Assembly: GCA_036365455.1 (NCBI GenBank)
Contig: JAWQUS010000032.1
Location: 17,616,001-17,680,000, forward strand
Direction: 5' to 3'
Source of the DNA: Macrosoma leucophasiata
Taxonomy: Eukaryota; Arthropoda; Insecta; Lepidoptera; Hedylidae
Length of the DNA stretch: 64,000 bases
The notes below the pieces were generated by a model. That model saw only the letters and a list, made by a program, of their open reading frames with translations. It ran no database searches and was not told where the DNA came from. Within the stretch, counting starts at the first letter, position 1; each line of letters starts with the position of its first letter. A program made the position numbers and the translations under genes. Below, in pieces: positions 10,756 through 23,700 of this stretch.

Positions 10756-13700
10756 GTACAATATTTCTTGTTCGATACTGAGAGGCAAACTAGGCCTGGC
10801 ATGGACTCTAGCCGAATCGAAGTGCGTAGAATCACGTCTTTGTTTTGTAAGTATGTCAAATAAAATTATTGGACGGTAGCAGCGGTGAATTTCTAAATAT
10901 ATCTTATGCCTGTTTAGGATAAGTGTTTTGTTTATATTAAAACAGAAGCACAAACTTAATCTAAATCGAAAAGAAATTTCATTGGATTATAACCTTCAAA
11001 TTATTTTTTTAAAATGTAGGATCAATATTAGACACGTCATCTACAGATGTTTTAACCAAAATAAACAGTTATGGTCCAAGAGCTAATGAACCCTTAGAGT
11101 ATTGGAACGCCTACAGGATCTAAAATATGGAAGTAATTTTTCCCATCAGAAATCCAGATGACGCGGCGGGTTGATCCTTGCCAGGCGATGGTTTTTGTAC
11201 TTAGCATGTTATGATTCATCTCCACAAAAATCTAGCCTTACAGGGCCAACGTTACTCGGAGGGTTCAGTATCTCTCCTACTATTACTATTATGTGATGAA
11301 TGCAAAATGAAATGCGAAAACAAATAAACACATTATTAAAACAATAACAAATTGGTAGATAAAAATATCATTTGTAAAGTAGTTTACAGAATTATACCCA
11401 ATCCTAGATAAATAAATTCAGAGACATTATAACTATTACCCCATACGTCAGTTACTTATGGTAAACGATCTCTATATACAAACTCAGGGCACCTAGTGCG
11501 AGTTACACAAAATTACAAAGATTCAAAGATTTTCTACCTTACCTTACCTTCGAATAACTTCACCATCGCGTCGATAGAATTAACAATTTGCAATGCGAAT
11601 AGTATTCTGCAATTTTCGATTGGAGTCTTACGCCTTTCTTATTTTTTTTTTCACTAATCGCCGAAAATTTGTCTCGGTGCGGGGATTGAACCCGCGACCG
11701 TCGAATCAAGCGGTCACACCGCTGGACTAATCGGGACGTAACTTTAATCGATTTCGTCGCCTCGCAACCATCAACGAAACCAAGTAATCGTGTTTCAAAC
11801 AAACCATGAAAACGTCGATCGTGCTCACAAATTTTGCTGATTAATTATTGTCACTAATTGTTAACTTTAACGGGCTCGAAATAGTTTTCATATATATTAA
11901 ACTCACACTAGGCACAGAGATTCTAATCACTAACATTAATTACGATCGTAAAATTGTGATATAAGAAATAAAAGTAACTTCTCCGTCATATCAAGAACAA
12001 AAGTGTCAATAGAAAAATAATATATAGATAAACATTGTGCAGGAACATAATATTCATAAGAACAATTCATTCAGAACGTTGTGCGAAAATCGGACCTGGA
12101 ATTCCCACAAAACTACCTTCCAGATTTTTAATTTGAGACCAAAAAACATATGATCACAATTTACGCGACAGCCTCTTACACTATAAAAATATCAACTACT
12201 TCCTAAAACTTTATAAATAGAATAAATATCTTTAAATCCAAACAAATAATTTAGTGTTTTTTAAAAACGATAAATTTCTCGAACTTTCTACAATCCTAAT
12301 TTTGCTCTCAAATTATAAACCAAACTTTAGAACAATCAGATACCAAGTTACATACCAATATCATCTTATATCAGTCCAGGAGCTAGTTGACTTATATGGT
12401 TAGGACAATGCACACAGCCTCAGTACAGTTGAAGACATCCCAAATAATTATAGGTCACACAAAATATAAGTTCGTGCTCACTACACATCGCTCAAAATCG
12501 CTGCTAACTTAATTCGAGACAAGAAAAACAACTTCGTAGTCGTAAAGAGTCCTGCAAACCATCGAATATGTTCGACATTCTTACTTCTTTGTCAAATCAT
12601 GTATTTCTTGTTGTTGCTTTATCTGAAAAGTTTTTCAATTTTGTGACGCCTTTGTGTGACGAAGTAAATTGATTGAGTTGTTTTCGTCTTAGTCTTCTCT
12701 TGTCTTTGTTCAATGACGTTTTACAAATGGACTCGATGAGGTCATTGAGTGTTTAGTTACAAAAAAAAAACACCGGGCAATTGCACGGCTTTTCTCTAAA
12801 TATATAATAATAAGAATAGTATTTACTATTAATTTAGGAACTGTACGTGGGATCAACTCTTAACATTTTTGGACCATCTCCTTTGACTGAAAGATTTGGT
12901 TTACAGGGCCCTTAAATTATTACACTGAAATTAACTACTCATTTCTATACTACAGCGCAGAATTGCAGCGTGATACATTAAAATGGAAGCTACCGGAATG
13001 TATCCAAGTGACTAGGCTGTGACTCGTCGTACGCCCGAATCTATAATGATGATAAGCAATTTCGCCTCCGAATCATACACCACTAACATATATCTCACAG
13101 ATGATGAAAAGCGAAATGGCAGATCAAAGAATCATGACAAATTCCAAACAAAAAAAAAAGATTCAAGGATGTGCAGCTACCAAATGTTATCTAGAAAAAT
13201 TCTAGGACATTTCCTGGTATTTAAAATCGCTATCCATATTAAAGTTTAACTGTTAATTCTGTGTGTAATATATTAAACATTTGAAAATATCCTGGTACTT
13301 TAGGTTCTCAAAATAACGACTACATCTTTTTTTTTTGTACAAATCTTGCTATGATACTTTGAGCTTTATTCAATTACTTGTCAAGTTCTTTAAAAGCAGC
13401 TCAGGCTTTTGTCTAATTCTATTGAAAACAAACTAGATACTACTTCCATTTAGGCGATGAAACACAATCGACCTATTAAGCCAAAAACCAGATCTAGATA
13501 AATCCTATATGAGACCAATTGCTTATCCAACATTTTATATAGTTATAGTTTATCTAGATACCAATTTATCAAAGTTGGACATCCAGTTAAACGCAATTAG
13601 AGTTAAACACTATCTACCGTCAATCTGATATATTCATAAATCAGTTTATCAATTTAAAGGTATTTTATTTAGTCAATAATTGAAATTTTAAGGTTTTATT

Positions 13701-14100
13701 TTAGTAATCATTGTGAACAACTTGGCATGGTGTCAATTCTTAAATCGCAAAATTAGCCACATACCAAAAAGAAAACAGAAAATGAGATGTTGCAAAAATG
13801 TATGGACCTCCGGCCATGTATTGTACACAATATCATTAACAGGCAAAATCATTACAAAAACGTTTTTTACTGCATATTTTCACTTATTAAGTTTCGTTTG
13901 CAGTTACAAAATATTATTTGCAGTTAGAATTGCAACTCAAACCAACATGGCGAATATGGCGGGCGATGTCATTTAAATTTTTTAAATTATATAATACTTG
14001 GAGAAAAAAGTAATATTTTCTGAATACTATCGAAATCGATTTCATGTGTTAATACTAAGAACTTAAACTAATCGATATCCAATTTAAAGAAGCGTCGGCT
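10756..14100. other. low-repeat AT-rich DNA
   Basis: Apart from the family B head at 11673, no gene or repeat recognised. It is downstream of the TLCD3A-like gene and may hold distal 3' UTR or the flank of another gene. Confidence 0.4.
11673..11745 (-). mobile_element. family B SINE head fragment
   Basis: The reverse complement carries gattagtccagcggtgtgac and gcgggttcaatccccgcacc, the tRNA-derived head of family B; the usual body is absent. Confidence 0.55.
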
Positions 14101-14284
14101 GTGTCGCCGCCATGTTAAATATCGTTGAAAATGATAAAATCGTTTGAATTAAATGTGGTAGTAACTCTAAAATATATACTTGAATAAATAAATAGCATTT
14201 TTTTCGGATTCTTCTTTAATTTACCCATTTTTTGAGGATGTGTACGATCTAGAGCCGAGCTCGCAACATCTCCTTTGGAAAAAA

Positions 14285-14360
14285 TATTTTGATTTCCAGT
14301 AGGGATCGACATTGCGACCTTTGGTTAGTCCAGTCGCTTTGTCTACTAAGCTATAGAAGC
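14285..14360 (-). pseudogene. degenerate tRNA-like sequence
   Basis: The reverse complement has TATAGCTTAGTAGA (A-box-like) and TGTCGATCCC (B-box-like) at tRNA spacing and starts GGCTTCTA. Stems are only partly maintained. Likely a tRNA-derived SINE head. Confidence 0.3.
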
Positions 14361-14379
14361 CACATACGAGATGCGATTT

Positions 14380-14385
14380 TTTATT
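14380..14385 (-). terminator. candidate polyadenylation signal of the TLCD3A-like gene
   Basis: AATAAA on the minus strand about 200 nt downstream of the stop codon; the first one in a reasonable position. Confidence 0.4.
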
Positions 14386-14586
14386 CCCTTTTTGAGATCA
14401 GGACTTACATTCGACGTGTTTCCATTCAATTTCAAAACGAAAATCGGAACATTTTTCAGACATAGCATTTGTTTTTTAAAAATTACGAATATTGAACATC
14501 AGATCGACAATCGACAGTGTAAGTTAGATTCGAGCGGGACCAACTGTATCAAACTAGGTTTTCCTCCTGTGACGTCGGCGCTTGCA

Positions 14587-14793
14587 TCAGCTCCTCGTGC
14601 CGCAGTCGGCTGGGGGCGCGGGGGGCGCGGGGGTCGTGGGGGGCGCGGGGGGCAGCGGGGTCGAGGTCGAGGTCGGTCGGGACCCGAAAAACACCTTGAC
14701 CGCTCCCGCCGACATCAGGTAGAACCAGTACAGTTGCGGTAGAAGTAAAATGCAGATGGAGATCTTGCAGCCGGTCGGAAGACTTTTTATCGC
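14587..14793 (-). CDS. TLCD3A: TLCD3A-like last exon with stop codon
   Basis: Opens after acceptor CATTCCAG with [10 protein letters not shown], then the last helix [20 protein letters not shown] and AVKVFF, followed by a low-complexity tail rich in Pro, Thr, Ser and Ala that ends DCGTRS and TGA (14589-14587). The helix matches the family LLAPQLYWF-type ending. The tail is encoded by a C/G-run-rich stretch that looks like a local simple-sequence expansion. Confidence 0.88.
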   Translation of the reverse strand, partial: AIKSLPTGCKISICILLLPQLYWFYLMSAGAVKVFFGSRPTSTSTPLPPAPPTTPAPPAPPADCGTRS

Positions 14794-17700
14794 CTGGAAT
14801 GTAGAAATTATTCGATATACTCTTTTTCTTAACAGCAGTTAACTGAAGCATCGGTAGCCTAGTGGTAGCAGGCCACTACTACTACTCCTAGGGTCCTGGG
14901 TTCAATTCCCGGGTAGGGGACTATCAGGGATAATGGTGTGAAGTCCTTTATCTCTGGTTCTATTGGGATTTTTCCATTTTCTGGATATTTCTAAGTACCT
15001 CAAAGTTAGTAGTACACGATATAAAGCCCTAATTAACTACATCATTAAATACTTGTAAGGACAATATTTTAAGCTGGGCGAACGCACACCCGTAATAACT
15101 ATCACAGAGACCTAACAAGTAACGCTGGGCGTCGAGACGCTCGACGTCGGGACGCATGGCATCGAGACGCTCGACGTTGGGACGCTGAGCATCGGGACTC
15201 GCGACGTCGGGACGCTGGGCATCGGGACGCGCGACGTCGGGACGCTGGGCATCGGGACGCGCGACGTCGGGACGCTGGGCATCGGGACGCTCGACGTCGG
15301 GACACTGAGCGTCGAGATGCTCGATGTCGGGACGCTGGGCGTCGGGACGCGCGACGTCGGGACGCTGGGCATCGGGACGCTCGACGTCTGGACGCTGAGC
15401 GTCGGGACGCGGGGCGTCGAGACGCTCGACGTCGGGACGCTGGACGTCGGGACGCGGGGCGTCGAAAAGCTCGACGTCAAGACGCTGGGCGTCGGGATGC
15501 TGGGCGTCGAGACGCTCGACGTCAAGACGCTGGGCGTCGGGATGCTGGGCGTCGAGACGCTCGACGTCAGGACATTGGGCGTCGGGAAGCGGGGCGTCGA
15601 GACGCTGGGCGTCGGGACACTGGGCGTCGGGACGCTGGGCGTCGGGACGCTGGGCGTCGGGACGCTGGGCGTCGGGACGCTGTGCGTCGGGACGCTGGGC
15701 GTTGGGACGCCCGACGTCGGGACGCTGGGCGTCGGGACGCTGGGCGTCGGGACGCTGGGCGTCGGGACGCACGACGTCGGGACGCTCGACGTCGGGACGC
15801 TCGACGTCGGGACGCAGGGCGTCGAGACGCTCGACGTCGGGACGCTGGGCGTCGGAACGCGGGGCGTCGAGACGCTCGACGTCAGGACGCCTGGACGTCG
15901 GGACGCAGGGCTCGGCAGGGCGCGTGCCGGCGTCTCGACAGACGCTCGGCACGCGGGGCGTCGAGACTCGACGTCGGGACGCGGGGCGTCGGGACGCTCG
16001 ACGTCGGGACGCTGGGCGTCGGGACGCTGGGCGTCGGGACGCTGGGCGTCGGGACGCTGGGCGTCGGGACGCTGGGCGTCGGGACGCTGGGCGTCGGGAC
16101 GCTGGGCGTCGGGACGCTGGGCGTCGGGACGCTCGACGTCGGGACGCTGGGCGTCGGGACGCTGGGCGTCGGGACGCTGGGCGTCGGGACGCTGGGCGTC
16201 GGGACGCTGGGCGTCGGGACGCTGGGCGTCGGGACGCTGGGCGTCGGGACGCTGGGCGTCGGGACGCTGGGCGTCGGGACGCTGGGCGTCGGGCCGCTGG
16301 GCGTCGGGCCGCTGGGCGTCGGGACGCTGGGCGTCGGGACGCTGGGTGTCGGGACGCTCGACGTCGGGACGCTGGGCGTCGGGACGCTGGGCGTCGGGAC
16401 GCTCGACGTCGGGACGATGGGCGTCGAGACGCGGGGCGTCGAGTCGCTCGACGTCGGGACGCAGGGCGTCGAGACGCTCGACGTCCGGACGCTGGGCGTC
16501 GGGACGCGGGGCGTCCAGACGCTCGACGTCGGGACGCTCGACGTCGGGACGCTCGACGTCGTGACGCTCGACGTCGGGACGCTCGACGTCGGGACGCTGG
16601 GAGACGGGATGCTGGGCGTCGGGACGCGGGGCGTCGAGACGCTGGGCGACGGGAAGCTGGGCATCGGGACGCTGGGCGTCGCGACGCGGGGCGTCGAGAC
16701 GCTCGACGTCGGGACACGGGGCGTCGAGACGCTCGACGTCGGGACGCTCGACGTCGGGACGCTCGACGTCGGGACGCTCGACGTCGGGACGCTCGACGTC
16801 GGGACGCTGGGAGACGGGATGCTGGGCGTCGAGACGCTCGACGTCGGGACGCTGGGCGACGGGAAGCTGGGCGTCGGGACGCTGGGCGTCGCGACGCGGG
16901 GCGTCGAGACGCGGGGCGTCGAGACGCTCGACGTCGGGACGCGGGGCGTCGAGACGCTGGGCGTCGGGACGCTGGGCGTCGGGACGCTGGGCGTCGGGAC
17001 GCTGGGCGTCGGGACGCTGGGCGTCGGGACGCTGGGCGTCGGGACGCTGGGCGTCGGGACGCTGGGCGTCGGGACGCGAGGCGTCGAGACGCTCGACGTC
17101 GGGACGCAGGCCGTCGGGACGCTTTATTCGATTTTATTCGATTTACCTCTCCCTTTCCCTTAAGGGCTTACAGGCGTGATGTTTTTAGGATTTTTATATA
17201 TGTTCAACGTAAACTGACCCGTAATAAACAACGTAAATAAAAACCAAAAACGTGACAACCTTTTTTTTCGTTTTGATGGGTGAAGGCGGCATATCGCAAA
17301 ACTTCAAAGGCGATAAACTATTGTATGTACTTATACTGTGGTATCATTATATCAAGTTTCATCGTAATAAAACCGGTAGATTTTGTGTGATGCTTGAACA
17401 AACAGACAGACAGACAATTTTTTTTCTAATCACATATTTGTGTTCGGTATCGATCTAGTAATATCCCTTGGTATTTGTTTTTTAATATTTTTAATGTACA
17501 GAATTCAAACTTCTACAATTTTATAAGTATAGATATAGATAACTCATAAATACACCAAGAAAATTAAATAAAATAAGAGCACCACACGCCTTTTTCACTG
17601 TTCCCGCCAAAAATCCCAAATATTTATTTCTTCATTAGATATATAGATAGTGTCTTGTCACTCACCTCAATATAAGGCAATCCGAGCACGCGGCTATACA

Positions 17701-20700
17701 TGAGGCACACGTAAGGCAGACTGAGCACTCGGCACACGAGGAAGGTGAACAGCATCATCAGTCCGTTCGCCAGGTAGGCGCGGGACGCCTTCAGGCGGAG
17801 CCGGGACAGGATGCCGCGGAGAGACACGAAGGGGGTAGACAGCTCCATGAGGTACACGAAGCCGAACACGCAGTCGCCGAGGCCGCCTCGCAGATACTGG
17901 AACGTAATGAGTAGGTTTACTAAATGGACGTGTAACGAACGGTATTATTTATCATTTACTCTTTTTAACACGTTCAGCGCCAAGTCACTCTGAGGCAAAT
18001 GTTGTAGGAATGTCTTTTTTTACGTAACTTCACGCCTGTAATCCCCGAAGTTGTAGGCAGAGGTAAATGTATACATTCAAGCATACATGTAAGCACCTAC
18101 GACTCGTCGGTTACGTTTCGGTTCATGTAACAGGTGGCGAGCCTATTGACATCTCCGGGCACATTACCAAACTTCGAGGTATTGGGAAATTTCCAGAAAA
18201 TGGAAAAATCACCGGGAATCCGAAGCCAGGACTTCAGCGTGTTAGTAGTGGCCTGCTACCACTAGGCTACCGAGTCAGTTTTAGACTATTTTTTTTCATT
18301 CTTTTAAAAATCTGTAACTTCTAAACTATACAACATTTCTACACCCCAGACCAAACGGTTTGTCAGGGCCAGGCCTACAAAATTGCCTGAAAAATGTTCA
18401 GTACGGTATATATTCGCCAATACACTGACCTCTGAAGTTGAGTACTAGATATACACCGGCCTGTGAGCGTTACACTAGGGCAGAGAATATGTAATAATAC
18501 TACGTATTGAATGGACACTTCGACGTCCCGCCCGATTTGCCCGCATCACTCAACCCCTTCCCCTCTTATGGGCGACGGTTGGTATTTCGTACGTGCTACG
18601 CACACAGGTGCGCGTGTAAATACACGTCACCGACTGAAGTCTGTGTAATAGAAACCAAATTTAGCGTTTGTATGGAATTTTGGCGGAGTGTCCGCGGTGT
18701 GACTAGGGTTTATATTGATTTATGCACGTGGCGCTGGACGTATTAAGATCTTTACTATCTTCTGAAAGTCAGCCACCATCAATGTTCGTCTAAAAATATT
18801 AAAAGCTACATATAATTATACTGGTGGTAGAGTTTCAGTGACGGAGCTCGCGGGCGTAGGCACCACCGCATTACCTAATATACTTGTCGCTAAATGGTAG
18901 TGTTCAGCACTATCGTGTTTCGGTCACGTGGTAGTTACGGCCCTGTAATTTCCGGCACAGAGGCACCTTAGGATTCAGGAGTGGTAAAGTATCTGCATTT
19001 TGACCTCGGTCTTTGTGTGGGTGTCTATAGGCTGCAGTCATCACTTAACATCAATGTGAACTGTATGCCTGTATGCCAATTCCAAAAAAAAAAAAAAATT
19101 AAAAAATACCTTTGCACCAAACTGACCTAACTCAAATTGAGATGTTGATATTTTTTTATTGGTTTCCTATGAAAGTATTGGATAAATAAATACTATTTGT
19201 TTTTGAAACATATACCTGGTCAATAAGTAAAAGACCACAAATTAATGATCAATGTAACTTTACGCCAATATTTTTACGATTATTTGACGACCCGGTTAGT
19301 CCAGCGGTGTGAGATGACCGTTTGATTCGAAGGGTCGCGGGTTCGATCCCCGCACCGGGACAAATATTTGTATGGCCCACAGATATTTGTTTCGGGTCTG
19401 GGTGTTTGTGTATGTGTACAACGGCACCCACGACACAGGTTTATACCTACTGTGGGGCTGTGAGTGTAAGCGTAAAAAAAAAAAAAAAATATTCCAAAAA
19501 ATCCCACTTGTAACTAACTAGACACAGTTATGCCAAAATGTAATGTAATGTTGATCATTCATTTGTGGATTTAGACATTTGACATTAAGGCGCGGGCCCA
19601 CCGCAATGCACGGTGAGGCTGCGCACGTGTACTAAGCTTTGCTTTATATGAAATTGTATGTGGTAGTGTCCACTGCAACCAAGTGTAAACTGGTTACATA
19701 GCTCAACGCTATCAACGTGGGTCTACGTTTCCACTGGGAGTACACGAATATGGCCCACGACTCACAGCTCGCTTATCTATCCTTGGATTGCAATGGGACG
19801 TGCGTGGCCTCCGTGCGCCGTGGCACGCCACGCTATACATTATTCTTGTGTACTCTAGTGGAAACGTGGGCCCACGTTGTCAAACAAATTAATACACGCA
19901 GCTAAAATGCGCCGCGTGTTCGTGCACAGCATACGTCTTGGTCGCCTTTACTGTGTTACACGCAACTTACCACAATAACTAAGAATCCAAACCCGCCAAT
20001 GAACAGATGGTGCATCAGTATGACGGGCTCATGGCGACAGTAGGCGAAGAAGGAAGGCTTCGGGCGAGGTTCCGACGAGACAGCCTCCCCATTCTTTACC
20101 CGGCGCACCTTGCTCTTCAGGTAGTCCACGTTTGTTGTCATGTGACAGTGTACCTGTATTTGCAAACAGAGAATAACTATAGTACGGATTAGTAATTTGT
20201 CATCTATATTTATTTTTTTACAAACGTAATACCTTCATTTATTTCAAATACTAGATCTAACAGGTAAATGCGATCCGATCGGGACAGGAGAATCGATGAG
20301 GTACCAAAGAACAGGGGAAGGTGAGGGGTCCGGGGCTCCCCCAATCACACCGCGGACACTCCATACAAACGCTTAATTTGGTTTCTATTACACAGACATC
20401 AATCAGTGACGTGTATTTACACGCGCACCTGTGTGCGTAGCACGTACGAAATACCAACCGTCGCCCATAAGAGGGGAAGGGGTTGAGTGATGCGGGCAAA
20501 TCGGGCGGGACGTCGAAGTGTCCATTCTATACGTAGTATTATTACATATTCTCTGACCCAATACGTAAAATAAAGGTTAGTAGGTATGTATGCAACTTTC
20601 AGATCGGGACGAGGGAATTGGTGAGGTGCAGGTACCAAAGTTAACCAATGTACAGAGTGGGTGAGGGGTGCGGAAATCCCCCCCATACATGAAATAAAGA

Positions 20701-23700
20701 AAAGTAGGCTGTCGGAGATAGCTCAGGCAGGTGCTATATCAATCAGGAGGTTTCAAACAAGCATGCAGTTTACATAGATAGTAAGGCAGACTGCACCCAC
20801 AGACATCTACATTAACCGATAGTCAAAATGCAGATGCTTTGCCTCTCTCGAGACCTAAGTTGTTTTGCCTCTGTGATAGATTATCGGGGCCCTACATTAC
20901 CATCTAACCGGTTTTGCTGAACACTACCATTTGGCGGTACCAGTAAAATCTAGTAGTTTGTGAACTGATTTGAATGCCAGCTTAAGTTTCCAATAAGATC
21001 TATAGGTATACCAATAATTCATAACCCGTCAGCTCACGAGAAGAATGTAATTGATATCATATTGTTCGTGGCCGACATCGGCCAACTGCGGCTCAACAGA
21101 ACAAATTATCATTCTTCCTCACCATATACATAGACCAGATGTCGTAGAAGAAGTACGCGGCGCCGAACCAGGCGTAGGCCTCGGATATGAAGTGCGAGGA
21201 GCGCATGAAGTCGCGTGTGCACGACCACGCGCACACCACCGCGCCCGTCACGCACGACAGTGCGGCTTGCACTGCCGACACCACCCTGCAAACACGGTTT
21301 AATATTTTAAACATCTCCCCCATCGCATGAAGATTTTATAATAAAAAATATGCAAAGAAAACTATACATACTTTTCTTAAATAAAATTTCTTAATTCTAA
21401 ATTGTGACAAACGTCACCGAGCCGTGCCAAAAAATAATAATTTAATTTTCTTTATAGATATTACGCCTAAAAAGCATCTCGTAATTTTAGAATGCATTGT
21501 AGAAATCGACACCGTGTTAAATAACATTAAATGTCGTTTCTTTATTTACAGGTAAGGTTTTATTATTGTAATAAAGGTATTATACCAATCTTTAGTGTAC
21601 ATGTAAAATAAAAAAAAACACAATAAATCTTTATTTACAGAGAAACTCGGTTGTGTTTGATTGACGGTGTCGCTATAAAACATTATTGAAAATAATTCTT
21701 ATAAATATAATTTTTCCCTCGTTGGCGCTCTATAAACTCTACCTATTAACGCTTAATAAGTCACGAACAGTTAACAAAATCGAAAAATGATGTTTGCACA
21801 CCCATACTATTTTTAAAAGACCTATCCAACGATACCCATTATATGAAAATCGAAAATAAAAAAAAGATCTGCGCGTTACTAGGTTACCCTAAATTTTTTT
21901 TTTTCACGTTTTTATTCTACCACTTTGTTGGTGTAATTAAGGTGTAAATTTCAAGTCTCTAGTACTAATAGTTTTTGCGCTAAACCGCGGACGGACAGAC
22001 AGACAGACATGGCGAAACTATAAGGGTTCCTTGTTTACTACGGAACCCTAAAAATCAGTATTATTTATACCAAGCATATAACCGGGATCCTTCAAAATAC
22101 AAAGAGGAAAACTACCAAGATAACATAAGACGCTAGGAATATAAGAGCACTCACTTGTTAGATATGTCAAGGACCTCCCCGCAGCTGAGGCGGTACTTGT
22201 GTCGGAAGCGAGCGCCGGCCACCGTGAACAGCGCGCACACGTTCAGCAGCTCGAACAGCGTCATGAAGAACACGAACCCCAGCACTGTGAGCGCACCTCC
22301 TCGCTTCACTGAGATCCTGGTGACAGAGACAAGTCGGAGTCGGTTAACAATTCATTAGATAAAATGTTCATCTGTGGGGTTTTGGCGGGAACCTGGAAAG
22401 AGGCGTGTGGTGCTCTTATTTTATTTCGTTTTCTTGGTGTATTTTTGAGTTATATTAAATAAAGTTGATGGCATTTTATTTGATATAGGTTTATTACAGT
22501 GCCCGTGTATAGTGAAATAGAATAACAGTGCGAAAACACGGCCCATCACGTTGCCTCCAAAACTTCATTGTAAATGTTTGGTAAAGTAGCCATCGCTTTA
22601 CTTCAATTATTGACTGCGACTCTGACTGAGTGATAAATTGACTGACTGACTCTGACTTTTACGCTGCTTATTAAGAATACGAAATATCGTTTTACTTGAC
22701 ACTGGCAATATGCGTAATAGCGATGCCATAACAATAAAAAAAATGTTCATCTGTGGAAATGGTTCAGGAAAGAGTCGTCTCCGTCTCCCCTTCCCCCAAA
22801 ATAGAAGATATAAAGTTTGAAAGTCATACAAAAAACTATCAAAATCACCCTTTTAAACATGGCTTGACCCTCCCCAATCCGTTTGTGACCGATGATCTCG
22901 CACTCCCCAAAATTTTTACCTACCTAGGACCGGCCCTATGCGATAGTATATCTTATATATGAAATTTCCATGTCACAATGTTAGTTACCGTACTCCTCCG
23001 AAACGGCTGGACCGATTCTCATGAAATTTTGTGAGCATATTGGGTAGGTCTGGGAATCAGCCAACATCGATTTTTCATTACATTTTTGGTCAATTTTTTA
23101 AATGAGATTTGTCTCGATCCCCTCCCCTCCCTTAAACATCTTACGTAATTTATGGACGCCCCGTAACCGTGGCTTGTCAAACCGTTCCAATAGGGCGGCA
23201 GTAACCCCTCCCCCCCAAGGGTTTCCGCCTTGTCGTGGCGGGGGGGCTCAGTACCCGGTGGTTGGCCTCACACCGGAGAAGCCAAGAGGAACCAAGAGAG
23301 GGAGCGGCGTTTGGCCTGGCTCTGCCCGCCACTCGCTGCTGTGGTGAGAAGACGGCTGGGGAAGAGGTGTACGGGTAGGTCGTTGGCCCTGCACCCTATC
23401 CCCAGCTGCCTAGCGGTTGTCCCGCTGTAGGATGGGGACGTGGTGGGGAGGCGGCTGGGGAAGAGGTGTACGGGTGTGTCGTTGCCCTGCACCCTATCCC
23501 CAGCCGCCTAGCGGTGGTCCCGCCGTCAGATAGGGACGTGGTGGGGCCGCGGGGGGGGGGGTGGTTGAAGGTCAGTTCATCAGTGGCACTCCCGCTCCCC
23601 CGGGGCCGGACTGTGTGCCCCTGGACTTCTCCACCCAGGCGTCTTGGGACGCCTGGCGTTGTGAGTGGTCGGGGCAGGGACCTTCGCCGGACTAGGGGAT

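Noticed and set aside
15122..17122. CRISPR-like array
   Set aside because: The repeats are contiguous with no unique spacers, and the DNA is eukaryotic.
15029..17240. Arg/Ala-, Gly/Val- and Pro/Ser-repeat proteins of 260-562 aa on both strands
   Set aside because: All arise from one stop-free 15-bp tandem unit and lie inside a TLCD3A-like intron; no start, splice or codon evidence.
19269..19345. Functional tRNA at the family B head
   Set aside because: It has A and B boxes but is followed by a SINE body and A tail and recurs at several loci, so it is a SINE promoter.
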